Assembly (NCBI RefSeq): GCF_003664185.1 | Contig: NZ_RCCS01000005.1 | Span: forward strand, 310,001-374,000 | Reading direction: 5' to 3' | Length of the DNA: 64,000 nt | DNA from: Tenacibaculum discolor | Lineage (GTDB): Bacteria > Bacteroidota > Bacteroidia > Flavobacteriales > Flavobacteriaceae | Shown here: one piece after another, positions 27,701 to 35,867 of the stretch | Layout: each line of letters begins with the position of its first letter | How positions within the stretch are numbered: position 1 is the stretch's first letter | The notes under the pieces: generated by a model | Seen by the model: only the letters and a program-made list of their open reading frames with translations | The model's database searches: none | Told to the model about the DNA's origin: nothing | Translations under genes and position numbers: made by a program

Positions 27701-27708
27701 CAAAGGTA
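27701..27708 (-). promoter_or_regulatory. -7 promoter element of the DEAD-box helicase gene
   Basis: TACCTTTG on the minus strand, a full match to TAnnTTTG, about 46 nt before the chosen start. No TTTG is seen at the -33 distance. Confidence 0.5.
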
Positions 27709-27738
27709 CTGCTATTTTATTGGGCTTCGGCTATAAAT

Positions 27739-27769
27739 AAAAAAGACGCCTTATTAAGACGTCTTTTTT
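27739..27769 (-). terminator. Terminator of the glycine-rich membrane protein gene
   Basis: A 10-bp stem AAAAAAGACG/CGTCTTTTTT (27739-27748, 27760-27769). It separates the gene at 27787 from the helicase promoter. Confidence 0.85.
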
Positions 27770-27786
27770 TAAGTTTTAGTATGTGT

Positions 27787-28041
27787 TTAACTTTTAGCCA
27801 TGGCGCTTTTAATAACACCAACAATAACTAGTAAAACAGCTCCACCGACACCACTGGCTGCAATGTTACCGATAATACCAGAAATATCAACATTTAACAT
27901 TCCTAGTAATTGAGCTCCTAGGCCTCCTCCTAAAATCCCAACGACAGAGTTCCAAATGGTACCTAAAGAAAACTTTTTTAACAATGCACCAGCAAGATTA
28001 CCACCTACTGCCCCGCTTAATAAGCTAATAAGAAATTCCAT
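27787..28041 (-). CDS. Small glycine-rich membrane protein
   Basis: An 84-residue protein made almost wholly of Gly/Ala-rich hydrophobic helices (about 3-22, 28-50 and 55-80). It resembles in style the GlsB/YeaQ/transglycosylase-associated family and holin-like proteins, but I cannot place it firmly. It is a stand-alone gene followed by a strong terminator. Such proteins are often stress-induced envelope components in related species; that is inference. Confidence 0.65.
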   Translation of the reverse strand: MEFLISLLSGAVGGNLAGALLKKFSLGTIWNSVVGILGGGLGAQLLGMLNVDISGIIGNIAASGVGGAVLLVIVGVIKSAMAKS

Positions 28042-28117
28042 AATTTATAATTTTTGATTAGTTAATTGGAATTAAAGTAAGTGAAAATTAACGTATAAAA
28101 CAAATAAAATCAGATTG

Positions 28118-29083
28118 TTATATTTTACCCAAATGAAATAAAGCGTCGCCCATATTAATAATAGGGAAGTTGTTTTTAGCAATAATATAACTGTCATAAG
28201 GAGACTTTACTGAGAAATTAGTTTCTCCATAGGTATCCATAATATGTCCTAAAACCTGTCCTTTTTTTACTTTTTCTCCATTGTGAACAATAGGGGTAAA
28301 TAAGCCCGCAACTTTAGCTCTAACCCATTTGTGTTTATTAATGTGTATTGAAGTTGGGTTTTTAGGTATTTCTATACTTTCTTTTACCATTTTAAAGTGT
28401 TTTAAAATACGAAGAGTTCCATTAATACCTTGTTGAATAGCTTTTTCTTCTAGTCTTAATGATTCTCCTCCTTCATATACAATTACAGGAATATTGTTTT
28501 TATAACATTGATTTCTAAAAGATTTTGGAATAAGTCTAGAGCCAAACATAAAAGGAGCATTAAAAATATTGGCTAGCTGAAGAGCTCTATCATCTTCAGG
28601 AGTATATCGTATTTGCGGAAAGTTATTTCGTTGTTCTCCTCCTGTATGAAAATCAATAGCAAAATCTACATTATTTGTAATCTCTTTCATTAAGTAATAT
28701 GCCATTCTGCTTGCCAAAGAACCAGTTTTTGAACCTGGAAAACTTCTATTTACATCTTTGCCATGCATATCGCGAGACATGTTTAAAAAACCAAAAATGT
28801 TCAATAATGGAACTACAATAACACAACCACGATGAATTTTGTACGATTTATCAATTAACATTCTACGTACTAATTCAACACTATTTACTTCGTCACCATG
28901 TAAACCACCTTGTAGTAGAATAGTTGGCCCTAATTGGTCACCATTAAAAATATACACAGGAATTTCTATTAGAGTTCCTGTAGGCAATCTATCAATAGGA
29001 ATTTTAATTAGTTTAGATTCACCTAAACCAATTTTTTGTCCACGAATTTCTATGATTCCGTTTTTAAAATTTTGTTCGAACAT
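28118..29083 (-). CDS. Succinylglutamate desuccinylase/aspartoacylase family zinc hydrolase
   Basis: A 321-residue M14-like carboxypeptidase-fold enzyme. Zinc ligands are H62 and E65 (GGLHGDEVNS) and H146 (AIDFHTGG); the catalytic Glu is probably E204 (VYEGGESLR). The DVNRSFPG substrate-site motif is at about 110-117. The C-terminal 80 residues form the small barrel-like domain typical of AstE/AspA proteins. AstE and AspA remove acyl groups from amino acids; this subgroup is found beside RimK-like ligases. Its start lies 34 nt inside the upstream rimK gene, implying translational coupling and a joint pathway, perhaps removing or trimming what RimK adds. Confidence 0.9.
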   Translation of the reverse strand: MFEQNFKNGIIEIRGQKIGLGESKLIKIPIDRLPTGTLIEIPVYIFNGDQLGPTILLQGGLHGDEVNSVELVRRMLIDKSYKIHRGCVIVVPLLNIFGFLNMSRDMHGKDVNRSFPGSKTGSLASRMAYYLMKEITNNVDFAIDFHTGGEQRNNFPQIRYTPEDDRALQLANIFNAPFMFGSRLIPKSFRNQCYKNNIPVIVYEGGESLRLEEKAIQQGINGTLRILKHFKMVKESIEIPKNPTSIHINKHKWVRAKVAGLFTPIVHNGEKVKKGQVLGHIMDTYGETNFSVKSPYDSYIIAKNNFPIINMGDALFHLGKI

Positions 29084-29952
29084 TTTTCTTCTAAAAATTT
29101 AATGATAGCCTTAGCAATATTATCCTTGGTGTAAGCTTCAATTCCTTGTAATCCAGGAGTCGAGTTAACTTCAATTAATAAGGGACCTCTTTTTGATCGT
29201 ATCATATCAACGCCAGCAATAGGAAGTTCTAAGTATTGAGCTGCTTTAATAGCTATTTCTTCTTCCTCAGTAGTTAAAGTAACTTTGTGTCCACTTCCAC
29301 CTTTATGAATATTAGAACGAAAATCTTCCTCCAGTCCTTTACGTTTCATAGAAGAGATTACTTTACCATTTACAACAAAAGCACGAATATCTTCACTGTT
29401 ACTTTCTTTTATAAACTCTTGAAGTAAAATACTGGTATTAGTTCCGTGCATGGTATCTATGATAGACATGGCAGATTTTTTACTTTCAGCCAAAATTACA
29501 CCTGAGCCGTGTGTTCCTTCTTGTAATTTAATAATTACAGGAGAGCCACCTAATAAATCTATTTGTTCACCAATATTTTCAGCGTCAACAGAAAAAACAG
29601 TCTGAGGAATAGGAAGTCCATTTCTGCTCATTATTTGTAAAGTACGAGCTTTGTTCTGTGCATCAACAATACCTAAATAACTAGCGGTACTATATACCCC
29701 GTTCATTTCAAATTCTTTTACAACGGTAGCCCCATGTTTCATAGCAGAAACACCTATTCTAGGAATAATTATATCAGGAATATCAATAATATTTTTACCT
29801 TGATATAGAATAGCAGGCTTACCATCGCCAAGTTTTATAGAACATTTTAAATGGTTTATAATTTCAACTTTATGTCCACGACGACGAGCTTCTTTGTATA
29901 TTCTTTGTGTTGAATAAATTTGGTCACTAACAGAAAGAATAAAAATAGTCAT
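29050..29952 (-). CDS. rimK: RimK-type alpha-L-glutamate ligase (second paralogue)
   Basis: A 300-residue ATP-grasp ligase. The N-terminal domain has IIIPRIGVSAMKHGATVVKE at about 61-80, and the ATP-grasp core includes the glycine-rich loop KLQEGTHGSGVILAES (about 143-158), DIRAFVVNGKVISSMKRKG (about 188-206) and the metal-binding GVDMIRSKRGPLLIEVNSTP (about 247-266). It differs clearly from the rimK at the left edge. It overlaps the AstE/AspA-type gene by 34 nt. Substrate could be ribosomal S6 or another peptide or small molecule. A promoter lies just upstream. Confidence 0.92.
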   Translation of the reverse strand: MTIFILSVSDQIYSTQRIYKEARRRGHKVEIINHLKCSIKLGDGKPAILYQGKNIIDIPDIIIPRIGVSAMKHGATVVKEFEMNGVYSTASYLGIVDAQNKARTLQIMSRNGLPIPQTVFSVDAENIGEQIDLLGGSPVIIKLQEGTHGSGVILAESKKSAMSIIDTMHGTNTSILLQEFIKESNSEDIRAFVVNGKVISSMKRKGLEEDFRSNIHKGGSGHKVTLTTEEEEIAIKAAQYLELPIAGVDMIRSKRGPLLIEVNSTPGLQGIEAYTKDNIAKAIIKFLEEKCSNKILKTES

Positions 29953-29975
29953 AGCCTAAAAATTTTGAGGTTAAA

Positions 29976-30003
29976 CAAAGCTAATAATTTTTTTGTTTGA
30001 CAA
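29976..30003 (-). promoter_or_regulatory. Promoter of the second rimK operon
   Basis: On the minus strand, TTG (complement of 30001-30003), a 17-nt spacer, then TAGCTTTG (complement of 29976-29983), 23 nt before the start codon. Confidence 0.55.
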
Positions 30004-30094
30004 GAGCTTCAAAAAGAAGTCTCTCAATATTCTGTTAATTTTTTTGAAATACTATTAGCTTACAGTATTTTCACTTCTTCTAAACCAAATTATA

Positions 30095-32920
30095 ATGAGA
30101 ATCTTAGCCAAAGTTTTTATCGCTTTATTTCCGTTTACAGTAGTTGCTCAACAGCCTACATCAGCAGAAAAAATGCAGCAAGCTTTACAACAAAAGCAAG
30201 CTTTAATTACAAACTCCATCGTAAAAAATATACCGTTTAAAAACATTGGACCTACAGTGATGAGTGGACGTGTGGTAGATATTGATGTAAATCCAGAAAA
30301 TACTACAGAGTTTTATGTAGGATATGCTTCAGGAGGAGTATGGCATACCAATAATAACGGAACGACTTTTACTCCAGTTTTAGATAATTCTCCAACACAA
30401 AATGTGGGTGATATTGCTGTAGATTGGAAAAATGGGACAATTTGGGTAGGTACAGGAGAAAATAATTCTTCTCGTTCGTCATATGCTGGGATTGGAATTT
30501 TAAAATCTACCGATAAAGGTAAAAATTGGACAAATGTAGGGCTACTAGATTCACATCACATAGGTCGTATTTTAATCAATCCAAACAATCCTGATGAGGT
30601 AATTGTTGGTTCTATTGGTCATTTATACTCATCAAACAAAGAAAGAGGAGTTTTTAAAACTACTGATGGAGGAAAAACTTGGGCAAAAACCTTATTTATT
30701 AATGAAAACACAGGGATTATAGATATTCAACCAGTACCAAACAACTTCAATATTTTATATGCTGCTGCTTGGGAACGCGAGCGTAAAGCATGGAATTTTG
30801 ATGGAGACGGGAAAAATTCAGCAATTTATAAATCGACTGATGCAGGAAATACTTGGACTAAAATTTCTGATAATAATGGTTTTCCAAATGGTAAAGGAGT
30901 TGGTAGAATAGGGTTAGCCGTATATGACGAAAACACAGTATACGCTTTTCATGATAATCAATTCCGAAGAAAAAAAGACTCTACTAAAAATGCAAAAGGA
31001 TCTGGTGCTCTGACAAAAGAAGAGCTTGCATCAGTTTCAACTGATGAGCTTTTAAATATGAAAGACAAAAAATTGAATTCATATATCAAAATGAATGGTC
31101 TTCAGGAGAAATATCGTGCAGAAAATATTAAACAAATCATTCGCTCAAGCCCAGGAGAAATAAGTCCAAGTGATTTGGTTGGTTACTTAAAAGATGCTAA
31201 TGCTGCATTATTCGACACTCCAGTAATAGGAGCTGAGGTTTTTAAAACTACCGATGGAGGAAAAACTTGGAAAAAAACACATGAGGGTCATTTAGATGAT
31301 TTATACTATTCGTATGGATATTATTTTGGAGAAATTCGTGTTGATCCACAAGACCAAAATGGAATTTATGTATTGGGAGTTCCAATTTTAAAATCGAAAG
31401 ATGGTGGAAAAACATTTAAATCTATTAGCAAAGAAAATGTTCATGCTGATCATCAAGCATTGTGGGTAAATCCTAAAAAACAAGGACACTTAATTGATGG
31501 GAATGATGGTGGGTTGAATATCTCTTATGATGACGGTGAAAGCTGGATTAAATTAAATCAGCCAGCAGTTGGGCAGTTTTATACGGTATATGCCGATAAT
31601 CAAGAAAACTATAAGGTGTATGGAGGAATGCAAGATAATGGCGTTTGGGTTGGAAATCACAATGCAAAAATTGACAAAAGTTGGCATCAAACAGGAAAGA
31701 ATCCTTATGAAAGTTTAATGGGAGGTGACGGTATGCAAGTTGCTGTTGATGATAGAAACCCAAACATTGTGTATACAGGATATCAATTTGGAAACTATTA
31801 TCGAATAGATAGAGCTACAGGAAAACAAACTTATATTCAACCAAAACCAGAAAAAGATAAACCAGCATATCGATTCAATTGGCAAACTCCTATTCAGTTA
31901 TCAAAACATAATCAAGACATCTTGTATTTAGGAGGAAATAAGTTACACCGCTCACTAAATAAAGGTGATAATTGGGAAGAAATCTCAGGAGATTTAACCA
32001 AAGGAGAAAAGGAAGGAAATGTAGCTTACGGAACATTAACCACCATTTCTGAAAGCCCATTTCAATTTGGACTAATCTATGTAGGTTCTGATGATGGATT
32101 GGTACAGGTGACTAAAAACGGAGGAGGAAGTTGGGAGAGGGTTTCAAATTCTTTTCCACAAAATTTATGGGTAAGTCGTGTAATAGCTTCAAAATATAAA
32201 AAAGAACGAGTGTATGTTACCTTAAACGGATACCGTTTTGACGATTTTACTCCGTATGTATACGTGTCTGATGATTATGGAAAAACATGGAAAAACATCA
32301 GTAATAATATTCCAACTTCTGCGGTAAATGTGATTAAGGAAGACCCTGAAAAAGAAAATATCCTATACCTAGGAACCGATAACGGATTGTATGTTTCTTT
32401 TAATCAAGGTTCAACATGGGAGGCTTTTAGTAACGGATTACCAAATGTAGCGGTACACGATTTAGTAATTCAACCCAAAGCAAAGCATTTATTAGTAGGA
32501 ACACACGGGCGTAGTTTGTACAAAGCAAATATTACTTCTTTACAAGAATTTGATAATAAAGAGGCTGTTTTCAGCATTAAGGATATTAAGAAAAGAAAAT
32601 CTTGGGGTAGTTCTTGGAGTAAATGGTTAGAACCAAATACACCAAAAATTACAATTCCGTTTTATGTAAATGCAGATAAAGAAGTTGTATTAGAAGTATA
32701 CTCAGATAAAGTTTTGGTAAACACTATAAAAACGAATATAACAAAAGGGTTTAATGAAGTGGTGTATGATGTTTCTTTTTCTGAAAAAGGAAGAAAAAAG
32801 TACTTAAAGAAACACAAAGAAGCTGAGATAAAAAAAGCAAAGAACGATAAATACTATTTGCCAAAAGGAAAATATAAAGTAACGATGGGTGAGTTGAATC
32901 AAACATTTGAAATAAAGTAG
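30095..32920 (+). CDS. Exported VPS10/sortilin-like BNR-repeat protein
   Basis: A 941-residue exported protein with signal peptide MRILAKVFIALFPFTVVAQ. Most of it is a beta-propeller of WD40/YVTN/BNR (Asp-box) repeats: KTTDGGKTW and close variants (STDKGKNW, STDAGNTW, KSKDGGKTF, SDDYGKTW) recur. Residues about 290-375 form a helical insertion. The last 120 or so residues are a beta domain. Proteins of this kind are common in marine Bacteroidota and are often called glycosyl hydrolases on the basis of Asp boxes, but no catalytic residues can be assigned. No type IX sorting domain is evident. Confidence 0.88.
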   Translation: MRILAKVFIALFPFTVVAQQPTSAEKMQQALQQKQALITNSIVKNIPFKNIGPTVMSGRVVDIDVNPENTTEFYVGYASGGVWHTNNNGTTFTPVLDNSPTQNVGDIAVDWKNGTIWVGTGENNSSRSSYAGIGILKSTDKGKNWTNVGLLDSHHIGRILINPNNPDEVIVGSIGHLYSSNKERGVFKTTDGGKTWAKTLFINENTGIIDIQPVPNNFNILYAAAWERERKAWNFDGDGKNSAIYKSTDAGNTWTKISDNNGFPNGKGVGRIGLAVYDENTVYAFHDNQFRRKKDSTKNAKGSGALTKEELASVSTDELLNMKDKKLNSYIKMNGLQEKYRAENIKQIIRSSPGEISPSDLVGYLKDANAALFDTPVIGAEVFKTTDGGKTWKKTHEGHLDDLYYSYGYYFGEIRVDPQDQNGIYVLGVPILKSKDGGKTFKSISKENVHADHQALWVNPKKQGHLIDGNDGGLNISYDDGESWIKLNQPAVGQFYTVYADNQENYKVYGGMQDNGVWVGNHNAKIDKSWHQTGKNPYESLMGGDGMQVAVDDRNPNIVYTGYQFGNYYRIDRATGKQTYIQPKPEKDKPAYRFNWQTPIQLSKHNQDILYLGGNKLHRSLNKGDNWEEISGDLTKGEKEGNVAYGTLTTISESPFQFGLIYVGSDDGLVQVTKNGGGSWERVSNSFPQNLWVSRVIASKYKKERVYVTLNGYRFDDFTPYVYVSDDYGKTWKNISNNIPTSAVNVIKEDPEKENILYLGTDNGLYVSFNQGSTWEAFSNGLPNVAVHDLVIQPKAKHLLVGTHGRSLYKANITSLQEFDNKEAVFSIKDIKKRKSWGSSWSKWLEPNTPKITIPFYVNADKEVVLEVYSDKVLVNTIKTNITKGFNEVVYDVSFSEKGRKKYLKKHKEAEIKKAKNDKYYLPKGKYKVTMGELNQTFEIK

Positions 32921-32973
32921 TTTGTAACATTTTTTAATTTTTCGACTCTTATAAATAAAAACTAAAAGTATTT

Positions 32974-33186
32974 ATGAGTAAGCCATTAAATTATACCTGT
33001 CCAAAATGTGATAATAAAACCTATGAAGTAGCTGAAATGAGGGCTACTGGAGGGACATTGTCTAAAATTTTTGATGTACAAAACAAAAAGTTTACGAGTG
33101 TAACATGTAAAAGATGTAGTTATACTGAGTTTTACAAAGCGAGAACGAGTGCTTTAAGCAACATATTCGATTTCTTTACGAATTAA
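32974..33186 (+). CDS. Zn-ribbon nucleic-acid-binding protein (DUF2082-like)
   Basis: A 70-residue protein with C9-x2-C12 (CPKC) and C45-x2-C48 (CKRC), forming a single zinc ribbon, and a short FYKARTSALSNIFDFF tail. The layout matches the COG3478/DUF2082 family of putative nucleic-acid-binding Zn ribbons. It follows the BNR protein by 53 nt and may be its own unit. Confidence 0.82.
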   Translation: MSKPLNYTCPKCDNKTYEVAEMRATGGTLSKIFDVQNKKFTSVTCKRCSYTEFYKARTSALSNIFDFFTN

Positions 33187-33192
33187 TAAACA

Positions 33193-33220
33193 CGTCATTT
33201 CGAACGAAGTGAGAAATCTT
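33193..33220. repeat. REP-like intergenic element
   Basis: The segment holds CATTTCGAACGAAGTGAGAA, an imperfect palindrome centred on TTCGAACGAA. I recall near-identical extragenic sequences in many flavobacterial genomes. Only this copy is seen in the window. The rest of 33187-33307 holds no gene. Confidence 0.5.
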
Positions 33221-33308
33221 ATTATTTTAAGAAATGAATAATATTGTTAAGGTCTTTTTACGATTATTGAAAAAACACGAAGAATGCTTTTAAATAAGTA
33301 AACATTGC

Positions 33309-33316
33309 TATTTTTG
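33309..33316 (+). promoter_or_regulatory. -7 promoter element of folB
   Basis: TATTTTTG ends only 4 nt before the folB ATG; a TTTT lies 17 nt upstream of it. If used, the transcript would be leaderless or nearly so. Confidence 0.45.
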
Positions 33317-33320
33317 CGTC

Positions 33321-33683
33321 ATGGGAATTATACGTGTAAACGACATTCGTGTTTTTACGAATCACGGATGCTTAGATGAAGAAGCTAGAATAGGTTCGGA
33401 ATATAGAGTTGATATTGAAGTAAAAGCCGATTTACAAAAATCAGCACAAACCGATGATTTGGTTGATACGGTAGATTATGTGCATTTGAATCAAATTGCA
33501 AAAGAAGAGATGGCAATTCGTTCTAAATTACTAGAGCATGTTGCTCAACGAATTTTAGATAGAATCTTTAAAGAAATACAACTGGTTGATGAAGCGGAAG
33601 TTAGCGTAGCAAAAATTAACCCACCAATTGGCGGAAATGTTGCTGAGGTAGCAATTGTTTTATCAGATGTGCGTAAAAAGTAA
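33321..33683 (+). CDS. folB: Dihydroneopterin aldolase
   Basis: A 120-residue folate-biosynthesis enzyme that cleaves 7,8-dihydroneopterin to 6-hydroxymethyl-dihydropterin and glycolaldehyde. It starts MGIIRVNDIRVFTNHGCLDEE, with GCLDEE matching the family's substrate loop. TVDYVHLNQIAKEEM and the Lys of VAKINPPIGGNV (catalytic in this family) follow. Length is normal. It is followed at once by the tRNA-Cys promoter. Confidence 0.95.
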   Translation: MGIIRVNDIRVFTNHGCLDEEARIGSEYRVDIEVKADLQKSAQTDDLVDTVDYVHLNQIAKEEMAIRSKLLEHVAQRILDRIFKEIQLVDEAEVSVAKINPPIGGNVAEVAIVLSDVRKK

Positions 33684-33689
33684 AAAAAG

Positions 33690-33720
33690 CTTGCAAAAAA
33701 AGATAAAAGCTGTAAATTTG
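33690..33720 (+). promoter_or_regulatory. Promoter of tRNA-Cys
   Basis: CTTG (33690-33693), a 19-nt spacer, then TAAATTTG (33713-33720), 18 nt before the mature tRNA 5' end. It is a near-perfect match to the Bacteroidota consensus. Confidence 0.65.
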
Positions 33721-33738
33721 CAGTCCTTATCAATATAA

Positions 33739-33809
33739 GGTGTCGTGGCCGAGTGGCTAGGCAGTGGTCTGCAACACCATCTACAGCGGTTCGAATCCGC
33801 TCGACACCT
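33739..33809 (+). tRNA. tRNA-Cys (GCA)
   Basis: A 71-nt cloverleaf. The acceptor stem is GGTGTCG/CGACACC (33739-33745, 33802-33808), the D arm GCC...GGC, the anticodon stem GTGGT/ACCAT, and the loop CTGCAAC has anticodon GCA at 33771-33773. The T arm is AGCGG-TTCGAAT-CCGCT. The discriminator is T (U73), which is the Cys identity base. The 3' CCA is not encoded. Confidence 0.97.
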
Positions 33810-33810
33810 C

Positions 33811-33841
33811 AAAAAGCTCATCAATAATTGATGAGCTTTTT
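33811..33841 (+). terminator. Terminator of tRNA-Cys
   Basis: A 14-bp stem AAAAAGCTCATCAA/TTGATGAGCTTTTT (33811-33824, 33828-33841) with a TAA loop, right after the tRNA. The next 212 nt (33842-34053) are AT-rich and hold no supported gene. Confidence 0.92.
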
Positions 33842-34053
33842 TGTTTAATTCTATTTGAGGCATTTGTTGTTGCCATAAGTTGTAATATTCTTATTTAAAT
33901 GATATGAAAAAGGTAGTTATTTATAAATATCGATTAATATCTCTAGGTGTGTATCTGTATTTGACTTGTCTGCTATTACATTTGCCTTTGTGAAATTTAA
34001 AAAATATTGAATGGGTTTTTTAGTGAAAAAAGTAAAAGGAAATTAGTAGAAAA

Positions 34054-35736
34054 ATGAAAAATAAATTAAAGGCACATAAAAAACAGATTACACTATTCTT
34101 TTTCTTGTTTTTGTTCATAAGTTCTTTTGGACAAAGTAAAGTTGATACGCTTTCAAACAAAACAATGGAAGAATTATTCTCTTATTATGAAAAAAGTGAA
34201 GAAAAAGAAGAAAAAATTAGATATATAAAAGCTTTCTTAAAGGTAGCTAAGAGAGAAAAACACAGACAAAGAATTTCCGCAGGCTATTGGGTTTTATCAG
34301 ATTTATATGAAGATGATAGAGTATTGAAATATAGTGATAGTGTTATTAATTTAATGTCTGAGAAGAGTATTAAGTATTATCCTTCAGTTGCTTATATGAA
34401 AAAAGGATATTACTATCAAAAAAATTATCAATATGATGATGCAATTGATAGTTACCTATTAGCACTAGAATATACAGAGAAACATAATAGTAAGTCATTA
34501 GCGTTTAGTATTAAAAATAGTATTGGTTCATTGAAAAGAAGACTTCAAATCTATGATGAAGCTGCCATAATTTTTAAAGAAAACTTAAAATACGCGGAGA
34601 AGAATGATTTAAAAAATAGAAGGCTAAATTCAATAATGGAACTGGCAAATCTTTATACAGATTCAAAAAAAATTGACTCTGCTCAAAACTATATAAATAG
34701 AGGAAAAAAAATATACTTAAAATTAAAAGATACTTTAATGCTTCATCATTTAAATATGAATCAAGGAATTATTGAATGTCATAAAAAGAATTATAATATA
34801 GCTATTAATATACTTAAAAATGAAGCTTCTTTTTTTAAAAATAAAAGTTTAAATAATTATTTAATTTACATTTATTTCTATCTGGGAAAATCTTTTGAGG
34901 GAATTAATAAAGAAAGGCAAAAAATAAGAGCATATAAGAAAGTAGATTCCTTATTCCAGTTAGAGAAACCAGTTTTTTTATTTATAAGAGAAGCATATGA
35001 AGTCTTAATTAATAAATATAAAAAAGATAATAATTTAAAAAATCAACTATTATATATCAATAGATTTATCAAATATGACAGTATCATAAATTACAATGAG
35101 AGGTATTTAAACAGAAAAATTTATAGAGAGTATGATATTCCAAAATTAAAATCGGAAAAAGAAACTGTAATAAAACAAATGAAGAAAAACAACGCCTTTT
35201 TTTACTTTGTTATTATTATGATTTCTCTAATAGTAGTTTTATTATTGGTTCTTTTTATTTATCAATATCACAAGAAGAGAGTTTATAAACAAAGATTCGA
35301 AGAAGTAATTAATTCTAAGGAAGTTGTTAAAGTTGTAAAAAAACCAAAAGAAAATATTAAAATACCGAAACAAATTAGTGAAGCTATTTTAAAAGGATTG
35401 GATGAGTTTGAAAAAGAGCAGAAATTTATAGCTAATAATATTACATTAAGTTCTTTGGCAAAAGAGTTAAATACTAATACTCAGTACCTATCTAAAGTAG
35501 TTAACTATTATAAAGGTAAATCTTTTTCTGCTTATCTGAGTAATTTAAGAATTGAATATATAGTTGATAGATTAAAAGAAGATAAAATTCTTAGGAAATT
35601 TACAATTAAAGCCATTGCTAAAGAGGCAGGTTTTAACAACGCAGAATCGTTTTCTAAAGCATTTTTTAAAGCTAAAGGAATCAAACCTTCTTATTTTTTG
35701 AAAGAATTAGAAAAAAGAGATGATAACCTTTTATGA
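34054..35736 (+). CDS. TPR-transmembrane-AraC HTH regulator
   Basis: A 560-residue one-component regulator of a type common in Bacteroidota. A signal/anchor (about 10-27) leads to a periplasmic or extracytoplasmic TPR region (about 40-345), one transmembrane helix (381-403) and a cytoplasmic AraC-type helix-turn-helix (about 460-552, with IAKEAGFNNAESFSKAFFKAKG). It probably senses something outside the membrane and acts on DNA while membrane-bound. It is noticeably richer in AAA/AAT/ATA codons than its neighbours and stands alone after the tRNA gene. Confidence 0.87.
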   Translation: MKNKLKAHKKQITLFFFLFLFISSFGQSKVDTLSNKTMEELFSYYEKSEEKEEKIRYIKAFLKVAKREKHRQRISAGYWVLSDLYEDDRVLKYSDSVINLMSEKSIKYYPSVAYMKKGYYYQKNYQYDDAIDSYLLALEYTEKHNSKSLAFSIKNSIGSLKRRLQIYDEAAIIFKENLKYAEKNDLKNRRLNSIMELANLYTDSKKIDSAQNYINRGKKIYLKLKDTLMLHHLNMNQGIIECHKKNYNIAINILKNEASFFKNKSLNNYLIYIYFYLGKSFEGINKERQKIRAYKKVDSLFQLEKPVFLFIREAYEVLINKYKKDNNLKNQLLYINRFIKYDSIINYNERYLNRKIYREYDIPKLKSEKETVIKQMKKNNAFFYFVIIMISLIVVLLLVLFIYQYHKKRVYKQRFEEVINSKEVVKVVKKPKENIKIPKQISEAILKGLDEFEKEQKFIANNITLSSLAKELNTNTQYLSKVVNYYKGKSFSAYLSNLRIEYIVDRLKEDKILRKFTIKAIAKEAGFNNAESFSKAFFKAKGIKPSYFLKELEKRDDNLL

Positions 35737-35867
35737 TTTTTTAAAAATCACTCGGAAAGTCTAAATGCATACAATACTTTAATTATGGCAGATAGCATTT
35801 CTAGAAACTAGGCACTTTTTGTTTTCCTTAACAAATTAATTCGCTAAAATTCTGCATCTTTGTAGCT

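Noticed and set aside
30095-32920. Type IX secretion sorting domain on the BNR protein or on endonuclease I
   Set aside because: Neither C-terminus shows the conserved sorting-domain pattern; the nuclease ends directly after its catalytic domain.
33739-33809. tRNA-Cys as an integration (att) site for a mobile island
   Set aside because: No repeat of the tRNA 3' end was found downstream, and no integrase or mobility gene is present in the window.
33904-33993. A 29-codon hydrophobic frame (MKKVVIYKYRLIS...) upstream of the TPR-AraC gene
   Set aside because: It has no good ribosome site and lies in AT-rich spacer; a -7-like TACATTTG within it suggests promoter DNA instead.
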